From: Thioclava indica
GTDB lineage: Bacteria; Pseudomonadota; Alphaproteobacteria; Rhodobacterales; Rhodobacteraceae
DNA length: 64,000 nt
Direction of reading: 5' to 3'
Assembly (NCBI RefSeq): GCF_000714545.1
Contig: NZ_AUNB01000073.1
Coordinates: forward strand, 1-64,000
Below the pieces are notes generated by a model that was given only the letters and a program-made list of their open reading frames with translations, was not told where the DNA came from and did not search any database. Positions within the stretch are counted from its first letter, which is position 1. Every line of letters begins with the position of its first letter. Shown piece by piece: positions 34,645 to 43,837 of the stretch. Both the position numbers and the translations under genes were made by a program.

Positions 34645-36618
34645 TCAGGCTGCGGCCTCGCTCGGTGTGGCGAGCGCCACGATATCCATCATGATCCGGT
34701 TAAGTTCGAAATCTTTGGGCGTGTAAACACGTGCGACGCCAAATCCGCGCAGCCGGGCAGCGTCTTCATCCGGGATAATCCCGCCGACCACGACGGGCAC
34801 ATGATCCAGCCCGGCAGCGCGCATCCGCTCCATCAGTTCTTCGATTAGCGGTATGTGACTGCCCGACAGGATCGACAGGCCGACCACATGCGCCTGATCC
34901 TCGATTGCCTTGGCGACAATCTGCTCGGGCGTCAGGCGGATGCCGTCATAGGTGATGTCCATGCCGCAATCACGCGCACGGAAGGCGATTTGCTCGGCGC
35001 CGTTAGAATGCCCGTCAAGGCCGGGCTTGCCGACGAGAAACTTGAGGCGGCGGCCCAGTTGCGTGCTGACCGCATCCACGGCCTCGCGGATCTCATCAAG
35101 TCCTTCGGTCTGGTTTGAGGGGCTGCGCGACACGCCCGTCGGGCCGCGATATTCGCCGTGAACCTTACGCATGATGCCTGCCCATTCGCCCGTGGTCGCG
35201 CCAACCTTGGCCGCAGCGATTGATGCGGGCATGATGTTTTCACCCGCCTTCGCCGCATCGCGCAGCGCGCCCAGCGCGAGTTGCACCGCGCCCTCGTCGC
35301 GCTCGGCGCGCCAGGCGTTCAGACGGCCGATCTGGTCCTGCTCCGTCGCGGGGTCGACCACCATGATCCCGCCGTCTCCGGCCGTCAGCGGCGAGGGCTC
35401 GCCCTGTTGCCAGCGGTTCACGCCGACAACGATGGTTTCCTCGGCTTCGATGCGGTTGATCCGGGCGGCGTTGCTGTCAACCAGACGTCCCTTCATGTAG
35501 TCAATCGCAGCAATCGCGCCGCCCATGGAATCCAGCGTCTCCAACTCGGCGCGCGCGCCATCTTTAAGCGCCTCGACCTTGGCGGTAACCGCCGGGTTAC
35601 CCTCAAACAGATCACCGAATTCCAGCAGATCGGTTTCATAGGCCATGATTTGCTGCATGCGCAGCGACCATTGCTGATCCCAAGGGCGCGGCAGGCCCAG
35701 CGCCTCGTTCCAAGCGGGCAGTTGCACGGCGCGGGCGCGCGCGTTTTTGCTGAGCGTCACGGCCAGCATCTCGATCAGGATGCGGTAGACGTTATTTTCC
35801 GGCTGCTGCTCGGTCAGGCCCAGCGAGTTCACCTGCACACCATAGCGGAACCGGCGGAACTTGGCGTCCTCGATGCCGTAGCGGTCGCGCGTGATTTCAT
35901 CCCACAGCTCGGTAAAGGCGCGCATTTTGCACATCTCGGTGACGAAACGAATGCCCGCATTCACGAAGAAAGAGATCCGCCCGACCATCGCGGGAAACGC
36001 CTCGGGCGGCACTTTGGTCTTGAGATCATCCAGCACCGCAATCGCCGTAGCCAGCGCAAAGGCCAGCTCTTGTTCGGGCGTAGCGCCCGCCTCTTGCAGG
36101 TGATAGGAACACACGTTCATCGGGTTCCATTTCGGCAGATGCTCACGCGTGTAGGCGGCGACATCCGTGATCATCGTAAGGCTGGGCTTGGGCGGGCAGA
36201 TATAGGTGCCGCGTGACAGGTATTCCTTGACCAGATCGTTTTGCACAGTGCCTTGCAGCGCGCTGACATCGGCGCCCTGTTCCTCGGCCACGGCGATATA
36301 GAGCGACAGCAACCACGGCGCAGTCGCGTTGATCGTCATCGAGGTGTTCATCTTTTCAAGCGGGATATCGTCAAACAGCGCGCGCATATCGCCCAAATGG
36401 CAGACCGGCACGCCGACCTTGCCGACTTCGCCCTTGCTGAGGATATGGTCGCTGTCATAGCCGGTCTGGGTCGGCAGATCGAAGGCCACCGACAGCCCGG
36501 TCTGCCCCTTGGACAGGTTGGAACGATACAGCTCGTTCGACTTTTTGGCGGTCGAGTGGCCTGCATAGGTGCGAAACAGCCACGGCTTGTCCTTGGCGGG
36601 TTTGGCGTCTTGGGTCAT
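34645..36618 (-). CDS. ecm: Ethylmalonyl-CoA mutase (B12-dependent, MeaA type)
   Basis: A 657-residue coenzyme B12-dependent acyl-CoA mutase. A TIM-barrel substrate domain (for example VAFDLPTQTGYDSDHILSKG) is followed by a C-terminal cobalamin domain with D535-x-H537-x-x-G540 in GLDGHSNG. It should convert (2R)-ethylmalonyl-CoA to methylsuccinyl-CoA in the ethylmalonyl-CoA pathway for acetyl-CoA assimilation. The pairing with ccr distinguishes it from methylmalonyl-CoA mutase, which it resembles. Start ATG 36618 (MTQDAKPAKDKPWLFRTYAG) was chosen over upstream ATG 36633 because GGAGG lies just before it. Confidence 0.92.
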   Translation of the reverse strand: MTQDAKPAKDKPWLFRTYAGHSTAKKSNELYRSNLSKGQTGLSVAFDLPTQTGYDSDHILSKGEVGKVGVPVCHLGDMRALFDDIPLEKMNTSMTINATAPWLLSLYIAVAEEQGADVSALQGTVQNDLVKEYLSRGTYICPPKPSLTMITDVAAYTREHLPKWNPMNVCSYHLQEAGATPEQELAFALATAIAVLDDLKTKVPPEAFPAMVGRISFFVNAGIRFVTEMCKMRAFTELWDEITRDRYGIEDAKFRRFRYGVQVNSLGLTEQQPENNVYRILIEMLAVTLSKNARARAVQLPAWNEALGLPRPWDQQWSLRMQQIMAYETDLLEFGDLFEGNPAVTAKVEALKDGARAELETLDSMGGAIAAIDYMKGRLVDSNAARINRIEAEETIVVGVNRWQQGEPSPLTAGDGGIMVVDPATEQDQIGRLNAWRAERDEGAVQLALGALRDAAKAGENIMPASIAAAKVGATTGEWAGIMRKVHGEYRGPTGVSRSPSNQTEGLDEIREAVDAVSTQLGRRLKFLVGKPGLDGHSNGAEQIAFRARDCGMDITYDGIRLTPEQIVAKAIEDQAHVVGLSILSGSHIPLIEELMERMRAAGLDHVPVVVGGIIPDEDAARLRGFGVARVYTPKDFELNRIMMDIVALATPSEAAA

Positions 36619-36648
36619 GGCGGCCTCCATCAACTGGCGAATCTAAGC

Positions 36649-36667
36649 TGCGCAATATTGTTGCGCG
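36649..36667. promoter_or_regulatory. Inverted repeat TGCGCAA-N5-TTGCGCG upstream of ecm
   Basis: It sits 31-49 bp upstream of the ecm start in the 295-bp ecm/ccr gap. A related pair TTGCAAAG-TTGCGC occurs at 36830-36843, about 70 bp upstream of ccr. Regulators of the ScfR/RamB/PccR type recognise TTTGCAAA-like sites at short-chain acyl-CoA genes, so these are candidates. The remainder of the gap holds nothing else recognisable. Confidence 0.35.
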
Positions 36668-36913
36668 TTGACCCGTCATAGATTGAAGTTTGTGACCCTG
36701 TCAATTCGCCGCGCTGCGGCGCAAGGCGCATTGACGCCAAGGAGATGCGTTTCGCCTTATAAATGGAACGCGCGCACGAGGGATCGAAAACGCGAGAGAC
36801 ATAAAATTACAAAAACCTAACGTCAGGGATTGCAAAGTTGCGCGGCCCTGCGTATCCCTCAGATCGAACCCCGCGCGATTCTGCGGTGCGGCAAGAATAG
36901 ACAGGAGACGCCA

Positions 36914-38206
36914 ATGGCCCTTGATCAAGATACCGGGATTGCACCCTATGACGCCCCCGAAAAGGACCTGTACGAGATCGGTGAAATGCCGCCGCTCGGC
37001 TATGTTCCGGCGAAAATGTATGCTTGGGCGATCCGTCGCGAGCGTCACGGCGAACCAGAGCAGTCTTTCCAGGTTGAGGTTGTCGACACATGGGAGATCG
37101 ACAGCCACGAGGTGCTGGTGCTCGTGATGGCGGCTGGCGTGAACTACAATGGCGTTTGGGCCGGTCTTGGCGTGCCGATCTCGCCCTTTGACGGGCACAA
37201 GCAGCCCTATCACATCGCGGGCTCGGATGCGTCGGGGATCGTGTGGAAGGTCGGCGACAAGGTCACCCGCTGGAAAGTCGGCGACGAGGTGGTGATTCAC
37301 TGCAACCAAGATGACGGCGATGATGAGGAGTGCAACGGCGGCGACCCGATGTTCTCGCCCAGCCAGCGGATTTGGGGCTATGAGACCCATGACGGCAGCT
37401 TTGCCCAATTCACCCGCGTGCAAGCGCAGCAATTGCTGCCCCGCCCCAAGCACCTGACTTGGGAAGAAAGCGCCTGTTACACGCTGACGCTGGCCACCGC
37501 CTATCGGATGCTGTTCGGCCACGAACCCCATGACCTCAAGCCCGGCCAGAACGTGCTGGTCTGGGGCGCATCGGGGGGCTTGGGCAGCTTTGCGATCCAG
37601 TTGATCAATGCGGCGGGCGCGAATGCGATCGGTGTGATTTCAGACGAGGACAAGCGCGAGTTCGTGCTCTCGCTGGGCGCAAAGGGCGTGATCAACCGCA
37701 AGGATTTCAACTGCTGGGGACAACTGCCCACGGTCAACACGCCCGAATATAACGCCTGGCTCAAAGAGGCGCGCAAGTTCGGCAAGGCGATCTGGGAGAT
37801 CACCGGCAAGGGCGTGAGCGTCGATATGGTGTTCGAACATCCCGGCGAGGCGACCTTCCCGGTCAGCTCACTCGTGGTGAAAAAGGGCGGCATGGTCGTG
37901 ATTTGCGCCGGCACCTCGGGGTTCAACTGCACCTTCGACGTGCGCTACATGTGGATGCACCAGAAGCGTCTGCAAGGCAGCCACTTTGCGCATCTCAAAC
38001 AGGCGGCCTCGGCCAACCGGATGATGATGGAGCGTCGCATCGACCCCTGCATGTCCGAGGTCTTCCCGTGGGATCAAATCCCGCAGGCGCACACAAAAAT
38101 GCTGCGCAACGAGCACAAACCGGGCAATATGGCCGTGCTGGTGCAAGCGCCCAAAACGGGTCTGCGCACCTTTGAGGACGCGCTGGAAGCTGGCCCCAAG
38201 GGCTAA
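36914..38206 (+). CDS. ccr: Crotonyl-CoA carboxylase/reductase
   Basis: A 430-residue MDR-superfamily enzyme that reductively carboxylates crotonyl-CoA to ethylmalonyl-CoA with NADPH, the key step of the ethylmalonyl-CoA pathway. It has the NADPH-binding motif VLVWGASGGLGSFAIQ (about 218-233) and characteristic Ccr segments LYEIGEMPPLGYVPAKMYAW and HCNQDDGDDEECNGGDPMFS. The length is that of known Ccr proteins, longer than simple quinone reductases. Start ATG 36914 follows ACAGGAGACGCC. Divergent from ecm; followed by a strong terminator. Confidence 0.96.
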   Translation: MALDQDTGIAPYDAPEKDLYEIGEMPPLGYVPAKMYAWAIRRERHGEPEQSFQVEVVDTWEIDSHEVLVLVMAAGVNYNGVWAGLGVPISPFDGHKQPYHIAGSDASGIVWKVGDKVTRWKVGDEVVIHCNQDDGDDEECNGGDPMFSPSQRIWGYETHDGSFAQFTRVQAQQLLPRPKHLTWEESACYTLTLATAYRMLFGHEPHDLKPGQNVLVWGASGGLGSFAIQLINAAGANAIGVISDEDKREFVLSLGAKGVINRKDFNCWGQLPTVNTPEYNAWLKEARKFGKAIWEITGKGVSVDMVFEHPGEATFPVSSLVVKKGGMVVICAGTSGFNCTFDVRYMWMHQKRLQGSHFAHLKQAASANRMMMERRIDPCMSEVFPWDQIPQAHTKMLRNEHKPGNMAVLVQAPKTGLRTFEDALEAGPKG

Positions 38207-38229
38207 GCCAATCCGTTTGAGAAAACGAC

Positions 38230-38259
38230 AACCCGCGCCACGACCGGCGCGGGTTTTTT
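38230..38259 (+). terminator. Rho-independent terminator after ccr
   Basis: Stem AACCCGCGCC/GGCGCGGGTT with a 6-nt loop, followed by a run of T. It lies 24 bp past the ccr stop and could also serve the convergent kinase gene. Confidence 0.92.
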
Positions 38260-38276
38260 CATGCGCACTGATGGGC

Positions 38277-39647
38277 TTATGCGGGGCGAAAGCGCAGTTC
38301 CACAATCAAGCCGGGGTGATTGTCGGCCAGCGACAGCTCGGCCTCGTGCAATCCCGCCACCGCGTGAACCAAGGCCAGCCCCAAACCATTGCCGGGCGTC
38401 GTGCGCGAGCGCTCCAACCGATACAGCCTGCGCAAGACCTGCGTGCGCTCGGCCTCGGGGATGCCGGGGCCATGATCGCGCACACGCAGCACAACCAACT
38501 CGGGTTGGCGCGCAATTTCGACGCTGATCTGGGGCGTGGGGCCAGCATGACGGATCGCGTTTTCGATCAGGTTCGACAGGAGCTGTCCCAACAGCCCGCG
38601 ATCCCCAAGCACACGCGCTTGGCCCTGTGCGCGGTCACGTAGCAGCAATTGCCCGCCTGCCTCTTCGGCGCTTGCGGCATAGAGTTCGGTGATATCGCTT
38701 GCCAACGCCCCCAGATCAAGCGCCTTGAACCGCGCTTTCGGGCTCCCGCCTTCGATCTGCGCGATTTGCAGCAACGAATGAAACACCGCCACGGCGCGCT
38801 CGGTTTCGTCGCCAGCGCGAACCGCGATTTGATGCGCCTCGCCATCTTCGGGCAAAGCCGTGCGCAATTGCGCCAGCAGCACCGATACGCGCTGCATCGG
38901 GGTTTTGAGGTCATGCGCAATATCCGCGGACACCTGCCGCAACGCCTCTACCGTGGATTCCTGCGTTTCTGCCATCCGATTCAACCGCGAGCCGATGCGC
39001 GCCAGATCGTCCCCGCGTGCCGATTTGATCGTCGTTTCCGGCACGCGCGCGGCCAAATGCCCCTCGGTCAGATCGTCCAGCGTAGTCTCAATCGCGCTGA
39101 CCCGACGGCGCGCGCGCATCCCGGCCCAAGCGCCATAAGCCGCCGAAACCAACACCGAGGGCACAAAGGAAAAGATCAGGATCGCCAGAAACGTCGAGGT
39201 CAGTTCGGCAATCGGCGCGCGGCTTTCTCCGATCAGCAGCAGCCCGCCCGCCAGCGGCATTTTCAGCGTGTAATAGCCGTGTTTGGACAGCGGCGCGTAT
39301 TCGGGATGGCGCGATACGACCCACTGATCATCTCGTTGAGTGACCCGCACATTGCCGACCTGACGCCCATCAGGCAGCACAAAGGCAATTGCACGTTCAG
39401 CAGGATCAGAGGCATGTGCCTCGGCAGACACGATGATCGACAACGTCTCGGGGTTGGCAGCGACCTGAAACACCGCCGTTTGCTGCTTTAGATCAGCGCG
39501 GATCGTATCTTCGGTCGAGGAGCGCAGCGCGACATAGGCAAACCCCAGAGTCACCAGCAGGATCGCAAAGACAAGCGCCATCAAGCCCAGCGCCTGACGC
39601 AGCGGCGTCGAGGCTAGGATGCCCGCGCGATTCAACCGCCCCGTCAT
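38277..39647 (-). CDS. Sensor histidine kinase
   Basis: A 456-residue inner-membrane kinase. Two membrane helices (about 20-42 and 150-172) flank a periplasmic domain of about 105 residues. A HAMP domain follows, then the H-box ADIAHDLKTP with H245, and an ATPase domain with LSNLIENAIRHA, RDHGPGIP and GNGLGLALV. It pairs with the upstream response regulator, whose stop it overlaps by 4 bp. The pair is divergent from an HtrA protease gene, which suggests an envelope-stress input; the signal itself is unknown. Confidence 0.92.
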   Translation of the reverse strand: MTGRLNRAGILASTPLRQALGLMALVFAILLVTLGFAYVALRSSTEDTIRADLKQQTAVFQVAANPETLSIIVSAEAHASDPAERAIAFVLPDGRQVGNVRVTQRDDQWVVSRHPEYAPLSKHGYYTLKMPLAGGLLLIGESRAPIAELTSTFLAILIFSFVPSVLVSAAYGAWAGMRARRRVSAIETTLDDLTEGHLAARVPETTIKSARGDDLARIGSRLNRMAETQESTVEALRQVSADIAHDLKTPMQRVSVLLAQLRTALPEDGEAHQIAVRAGDETERAVAVFHSLLQIAQIEGGSPKARFKALDLGALASDITELYAASAEEAGGQLLLRDRAQGQARVLGDRGLLGQLLSNLIENAIRHAGPTPQISVEIARQPELVVLRVRDHGPGIPEAERTQVLRRLYRLERSRTTPGNGLGLALVHAVAGLHEAELSLADNHPGLIVELRFRPA

Positions 39648-40318
39648 CCGCCCTCGATCCGGTAGCCAGCGCCGCGCACGGTGTGGATCAGATCGCGATC
39701 AAAGGGTTTATCCACCTTGTTACGAAGCCGCGAAATATGGGTCTCGACAACATTGGTTTGCGGATCAAAGTTCAAATCCCACACCCCTTCCAGAAGCATC
39801 GTGCGCGTCTGCACCCGCCCCTTGCGACGCAGCAAAAACTCCAGCAGCCCGAACTCGCGCGGCAGCAGGTCAATGTCCTGCCCCCCTCGCGTGACACGGC
39901 GCGCGATCAGATCCATCCGCAAGTCACCCGCCTCCAGCACCACCTGCTCGGCCTGAGTCTGCGGACGGCGCGCGAGGGCCATCAGACGTGCCGACAACTC
40001 GCCAAAGGCGAAGGGTTTGACAAGATAATCATCCGCGCCCGCATTCAGCCCCTCGATCCGGTCATCCACCCCGCCAATCGCAGTCAGAAAGATGATCGGC
40101 GTGGCGATCTTGGCCGCGCGCACGGCCCGCACGATTGACAACCCGTCCAGCTCGGGCAGCATCCGGTCCACGATGATCACGTCATACTCGCCGCCCAGCG
40201 CCTGAGACAGCCCGTCGCGGCCATTGGCAAGCGCATCGACCAGATGGCTCTCTTCGCGCAAACCCTGGGCGACATAATCGGCCGTGGTCACATCATCTTC
40301 GATCAGCAGTAACTTCAT
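39644..40318 (-). CDS. OmpR-family response regulator
   Basis: A 224-residue two-component regulator. The receiver has acidic E7/D8/D9, phospho-acceptor D51 (IIVDRMLPELDG) and the lysine in YLVKPF. The C-terminal winged-helix domain includes LLPREFGLLEFLLRRKG and VVETHISRLRNKVD. Start ATG 40318. It is the first gene of the pair with the kinase and is read away from the HtrA protease gene, leaving a 165-bp shared control region. Confidence 0.93.
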   Translation of the reverse strand: MKLLLIEDDVTTADYVAQGLREESHLVDALANGRDGLSQALGGEYDVIIVDRMLPELDGLSIVRAVRAAKIATPIIFLTAIGGVDDRIEGLNAGADDYLVKPFAFGELSARLMALARRPQTQAEQVVLEAGDLRMDLIARRVTRGGQDIDLLPREFGLLEFLLRRKGRVQTRTMLLEGVWDLNFDPQTNVVETHISRLRNKVDKPFDRDLIHTVRGAGYRIEGG

Positions 40319-40483
40319 CTAAGGGACTTCCCTGTCATCTGCGCTCTAAATGGCGGCTGCCGGACCTCAAGTCACGCCCTACTCTCCCAAAGGTGAACAG
40401 GATTACACCGCTGCAATCTTCTTGCAGAGTTCCCGACAGGCTTGCGCGTTAGAAAAAGGCATCCCTGACATAAGGAGAGAAAG

Positions 40484-41653
40484 ATGCAGGACATTCGCAA
40501 AGCCCGTCTGCTACGCACGTTGGCTGCAACGGCAATGATCGGAGCAGGTTCGGTTGCGACGAGCGGTCTGGTGCTGATGCCCAATGTGGCGGCTGCCGAG
40601 ACCTTCACCAACACCGTTGATCTGGTCAAAAAAGTCATGCCCGCCGTGGTAACGATCGAGATCAAGAAAAAGGCGGATGATCAGGAAATGGCCCAGATGG
40701 GCCTGCCCGAAGGCTTCCCCTACGAATTCTTCTCACGCCGTTTCGGTATGCCGATGCCCGGCGATCAGAACGGTCAGGGCCAAGGTCAGGGTCAGCAAGC
40801 GCAACGCCCCGAAATCACCGGGCTTGGCACGGGATTTATCATCGAGAAAAACGGCTACATCGTCACCAATGCCCATGTTGTTGATGGTGCAGATACTGTG
40901 AAAGTGACGTTCTCGGACGGCTCGACGGCAGATGCAAAAGTTATCGGCGCAGACAAGGCCACCGATATTGCGCTGATCAAGGTTGATACCAAGAAAGACC
41001 TGACAACCGTTGGCTTTGGCGATTCCGACAAGGCCGAAGTCGGTGAGCCGGTGGTCGCGATTGGCAACCCGTTCGGGCTTGGCACCTCGGTGTCGACCGG
41101 GATCGTGTCGGCGCTCGGGCGCGATCTGCAATCGGGTCCGTTTGACAACTACATCCAGACCGATGCCGCGATCAACAAAGGCAACTCGGGCGGGCCGCTA
41201 TTTGACGATAATGGCGAGGTGATCGGCATGAACACCGCGATCCTGTCGCCCACGGGTGGCTCGGTCGGGATCGGGTTCTCGGTGCCCTCGGATACGATCA
41301 AAAGCGTGGTGGCTGACCTGCAAGACGACGGCTCGGTCAAACGCGGCTTCTTGGGTGTCGCGATCCAGCCGGTTAGCGACGATATCGCCGCAGCGTTGGG
41401 TCTGGACAAGCCCGAAGGCGTGCTGGTGGCCGATGTCAGCGACGACACCCCCGCCAAAAAAGCGGGCCTGAAACGTGGCGATATTGTCGTGGCGGTCGAT
41501 GGCAAGCCGATGAAAACCCCGCGCGATCTGACGCGTGCGATTGGCTCGGATAATCCGGGCAGCACGGTGCAACTCTCGTTGCTGCGCGCGAACAAACCGC
41601 TCACCGTCTCCGTCAAGCTGGAAGAGCGGCCCACCGATAAGTCTGCAGGATAA
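40484..41653 (+). CDS. HtrA/Do-like periplasmic serine protease with one PDZ domain
   Basis: A 389-residue trypsin-like S1C protease with a signal peptide (to about residue 38, VAAAE). The catalytic triad is H131 (TNAHVVDG), D161 (ATDIALIK) and S235 (GNSGGPLF). A low-complexity Gly/Gln loop (QNGQGQGQGQQAQ) lies near 95-107. Only one PDZ domain follows (about 285-375), whereas DegP and DegQ have two, so it is closer in layout to DegS or HhoA-like enzymes but appears secreted rather than membrane-anchored. It degrades or refolds damaged envelope proteins. Start ATG 40484 follows ATAAGGAGAGAAAG. Confidence 0.92.
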   Translation: MQDIRKARLLRTLAATAMIGAGSVATSGLVLMPNVAAAETFTNTVDLVKKVMPAVVTIEIKKKADDQEMAQMGLPEGFPYEFFSRRFGMPMPGDQNGQGQGQGQQAQRPEITGLGTGFIIEKNGYIVTNAHVVDGADTVKVTFSDGSTADAKVIGADKATDIALIKVDTKKDLTTVGFGDSDKAEVGEPVVAIGNPFGLGTSVSTGIVSALGRDLQSGPFDNYIQTDAAINKGNSGGPLFDDNGEVIGMNTAILSPTGGSVGIGFSVPSDTIKSVVADLQDDGSVKRGFLGVAIQPVSDDIAAALGLDKPEGVLVADVSDDTPAKKAGLKRGDIVVAVDGKPMKTPRDLTRAIGSDNPGSTVQLSLLRANKPLTVSVKLEERPTDKSAG

Positions 41654-41674
41654 TCGGAACCTGTCGAAAGCAGT

Positions 41675-41711
41675 ATCACGCCCGAGGCCTTGCGCGTCGG
41701 GCGTGATTTTT
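41675..41711 (+). terminator. Rho-independent terminator after the HtrA gene
   Basis: The 11-bp perfect stem ATCACGCCCGA/TCGGGCGTGAT with an 11-nt loop is followed by TTTTAT. It separates the protease gene from the convergent glycosyltransferase gene, and may serve both. Confidence 0.92.
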
Positions 41712-41720
41712 ATGCGCGAT

Positions 41721-43334
41721 CTATTGTGCTGCGTCGGGCGCTGGCACATCGGCTGGTGCGGGGTCGGCAGGCAAGGCAACCTGATAGATCCGCCAGTCGC
41801 GTTGGCGGAAATGACGCTCGGCGATCTGGCCCAGCCCCGTGACATCGGCAATCTTTTTAGGGGCCAGCACGATACCGCCCGGATGCGCCGCCATCCAGCG
41901 CCCCAGATCGGCGCTATTGCCCAGCACTTGCACCGGTTTCTGCAACCGCCCGGCATAGGAGAACTGCCCCGCATAGCCCGTATCTGTCGTGGCCACGCCA
42001 TGCTGTGAATGCGCCGCCAATAGCGCGCCCAGTGGTGCCGGATCGTAAATCGGCCAGAGGATCGGCCAGACCATCGCCTGTATCGCCACCAGAGCAAGCG
42101 GCGCGGCCCAAGCCTCGGCACGCCAACCGGCATGCGCGCGCAGCAAGATCAGCGCCGCCAGCGCAAGAACCGCCACGCCGATGATCCAGAACATCCAAGA
42201 CCCCGTGCCGTCGGGCAGCTCGGGAAACGCGCCAAAGGGCACCGCCGCCGCCGCAATCGCCACACCGAAACCGGGCAGCAGCCAAGCCAGACGCCAAGCG
42301 CGGTGACGCGGCTCGGCTGTTGGCACCATTCCCGACAGCAACAGCGCAAGCGCGGGCATTTCTGGCAGCAAATAATGCGCCTGCTTGCCCGAAATCAGCG
42401 AAAAGGCGATCAGCGCCGCAACCGCCCAAATGCTCACCATCCGCGCGCCGGGATCGGCCCAAAGGCGGCTGGGTTTTAGCGACGCGAGCCCGGCCCGGCT
42501 CCAGCCCCACGGCCACAAATAAAGCGGCAGCAAGGCGATAAAGAACCAGTCGGGGCGACTATGCGCAAAGCTCTTCACCATGCGACCCGCGCTTTGCTTC
42601 CACAGGATTTGCTCACGATACTCCGCCCCGCCAAGGATCACCGCAGGCCCAAGCCAGACCAGCACCAGCGCCAGTGCGATTGCGAAGGCCAAAGCGATGC
42701 GGCCATACCAACCCGCGATCCGCACACGTTCCTCGCGCGCCGCCCAAAGCGGCATCAACAGCGCCGCCGGCATCACATGCACCAAGATCACCGGACCCTT
42801 GGCCAGCACCCCAAGCGCCAGCGCAACGCCCAGCCCGATCACCGGCCCAAGCCGCAATCCGCGCTGCAACGACCAGATCGACAGCATCCCGATCAGCGTC
42901 GCTGCGGTAAGCATCGTGTCAAACATCGTGGTCGAGCCATAGAGTAAGAACAGCCCCGAGGTCGCAAGTATCAGCGCCGCCAAACCGCCACGCTCGGGCG
43001 CATCCGGCCACATCGCTCGCGCCAGACGCGCCACCAAATAGACCGACAGCAACCCGAAAGCAGGGGCCACCAATCGCGCCGCCCATTCGCTTTGCCCGAA
43101 TGCCATCCACGCCAGATTGACCAGCCAGAACAACAGCGGCGGCTTGTGCGAATAGATCTCGCCATTGAGATGGGGGACGAATTTCGAGCCGCCCTGCCAC
43201 ATCTCCCATGCAACGGTCAGATAGCGCGTCTCGTCAATCGCCATCAGCGGGCGCATCATCATCAGCACCGTCGCAAACAGCGCAAATGTCACCAGCGCAC
43301 CGACCAGTGTGACACGCACGGGATTAGAGGTCAT
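41721..43334 (-). CDS. ArnT/PMT-like membrane glycosyltransferase (GT39/GT83)
   Basis: A 537-residue polytopic inner-membrane protein with about 11-12 helices. The first periplasmic loop carries the D-E motif (MAIDETRYLTVAWEM) and HKPPLLFWL, which are typical of GT-C enzymes such as ArnT that use polyprenyl-phosphate sugars to modify lipid A or other envelope molecules. The soluble C-terminal domain (about 440-537) is short. The specific sugar and acceptor are not known. Start ATG 43334 follows AAGGAAGC; a TTG two codons up is unlikely. Confidence 0.85.
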   Translation of the reverse strand: MTSNPVRVTLVGALVTFALFATVLMMMRPLMAIDETRYLTVAWEMWQGGSKFVPHLNGEIYSHKPPLLFWLVNLAWMAFGQSEWAARLVAPAFGLLSVYLVARLARAMWPDAPERGGLAALILATSGLFLLYGSTTMFDTMLTAATLIGMLSIWSLQRGLRLGPVIGLGVALALGVLAKGPVILVHVMPAALLMPLWAAREERVRIAGWYGRIALAFAIALALVLVWLGPAVILGGAEYREQILWKQSAGRMVKSFAHSRPDWFFIALLPLYLWPWGWSRAGLASLKPSRLWADPGARMVSIWAVAALIAFSLISGKQAHYLLPEMPALALLLSGMVPTAEPRHRAWRLAWLLPGFGVAIAAAAVPFGAFPELPDGTGSWMFWIIGVAVLALAALILLRAHAGWRAEAWAAPLALVAIQAMVWPILWPIYDPAPLGALLAAHSQHGVATTDTGYAGQFSYAGRLQKPVQVLGNSADLGRWMAAHPGGIVLAPKKIADVTGLGQIAERHFRQRDWRIYQVALPADPAPADVPAPDAAQ

Positions 43335-43507
43335 TGGCAAAGCTTCCTTACTGGCAATTCATGTCAGGCATGCTTGACGCAACTATCTTTCCGCCTGTCA
43401 AGTCCGCGACCCTTTGCGCAACCGAAACATGCGTAAAATATTTGGGAACCCATGAGCGCATAAAAGCGTTATACTGGGACGCGCAAAATATTGGGAGACG
43501 TATTCGC

Positions 43508-43789
43508 ATGCAGAAAATCCTTCTCGTTCTACCGCTCGTGACGGGCCTTGCGGCTTGCCAGGGGACTCAGGGGTATCAGGGCAACTCGCAAAATCGGTCT
43601 GCCGCAACTGGCGCTGTGGCCGGTGCCGTATTGGGGGCCGCTGTGTCCAAAGATGGCGACCGCATCAAGGGTGCAGCGCTTGGCGCCGCTGCTGGCGGCG
43701 TTGCCGGAGCCCTCATCGGGCAAGCGAACCAGCCCGGCCAGTGCCGCTATCGTGATGCCTACGGGCGCGAATATATTGCCCCCTGTTAA
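43508..43789 (+). CDS. Small glycine-zipper lipoprotein
   Basis: A 93-residue predicted outer-membrane lipoprotein: MQKILLVLPLVTGLAAC lipobox, then a glycine/alanine-rich zipper (about 35-75, ATGAVAGAVLGAAVS and GAALGAAAGGVAGALIG) of the YmgG/17-kDa antigen type. It ends in CRYRDAYGREYIAPC with two C-terminal cysteines. Such proteins sit in the outer membrane and may stabilise the envelope. Start ATG 43508 is preceded by GGGAGACG. The frame upstream is open but lacks coding character. Confidence 0.85.
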   Translation: MQKILLVLPLVTGLAACQGTQGYQGNSQNRSAATGAVAGAVLGAAVSKDGDRIKGAALGAAAGGVAGALIGQANQPGQCRYRDAYGREYIAPC

Positions 43790-43809
43790 TACCCCTCCAA
43801 GAGGTCATC

Positions 43810-43837
43810 GTTTTCGAGACTGGTAACCCTCGAAAAC
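43810..43837 (+). repeat. Hairpin GTTTTCGAG/CTCGAAAAC
   Basis: A perfect 9-bp stem with a 10-nt loop, placed 20 bp after the lipoprotein stop and abutting the next hairpin, which is the true terminator. It may protect the 3' end of the mRNA or belong to a 3'-UTR-derived RNA. Confidence 0.6.

Noticed and set aside
34645-36618. Methylmalonyl-CoA mutase as the product
   Set aside because: The single-chain length, N-terminal RTYAGHSTAKKSNELY and position divergent from ccr fit ethylmalonyl-CoA mutase better, though sequence families are close.
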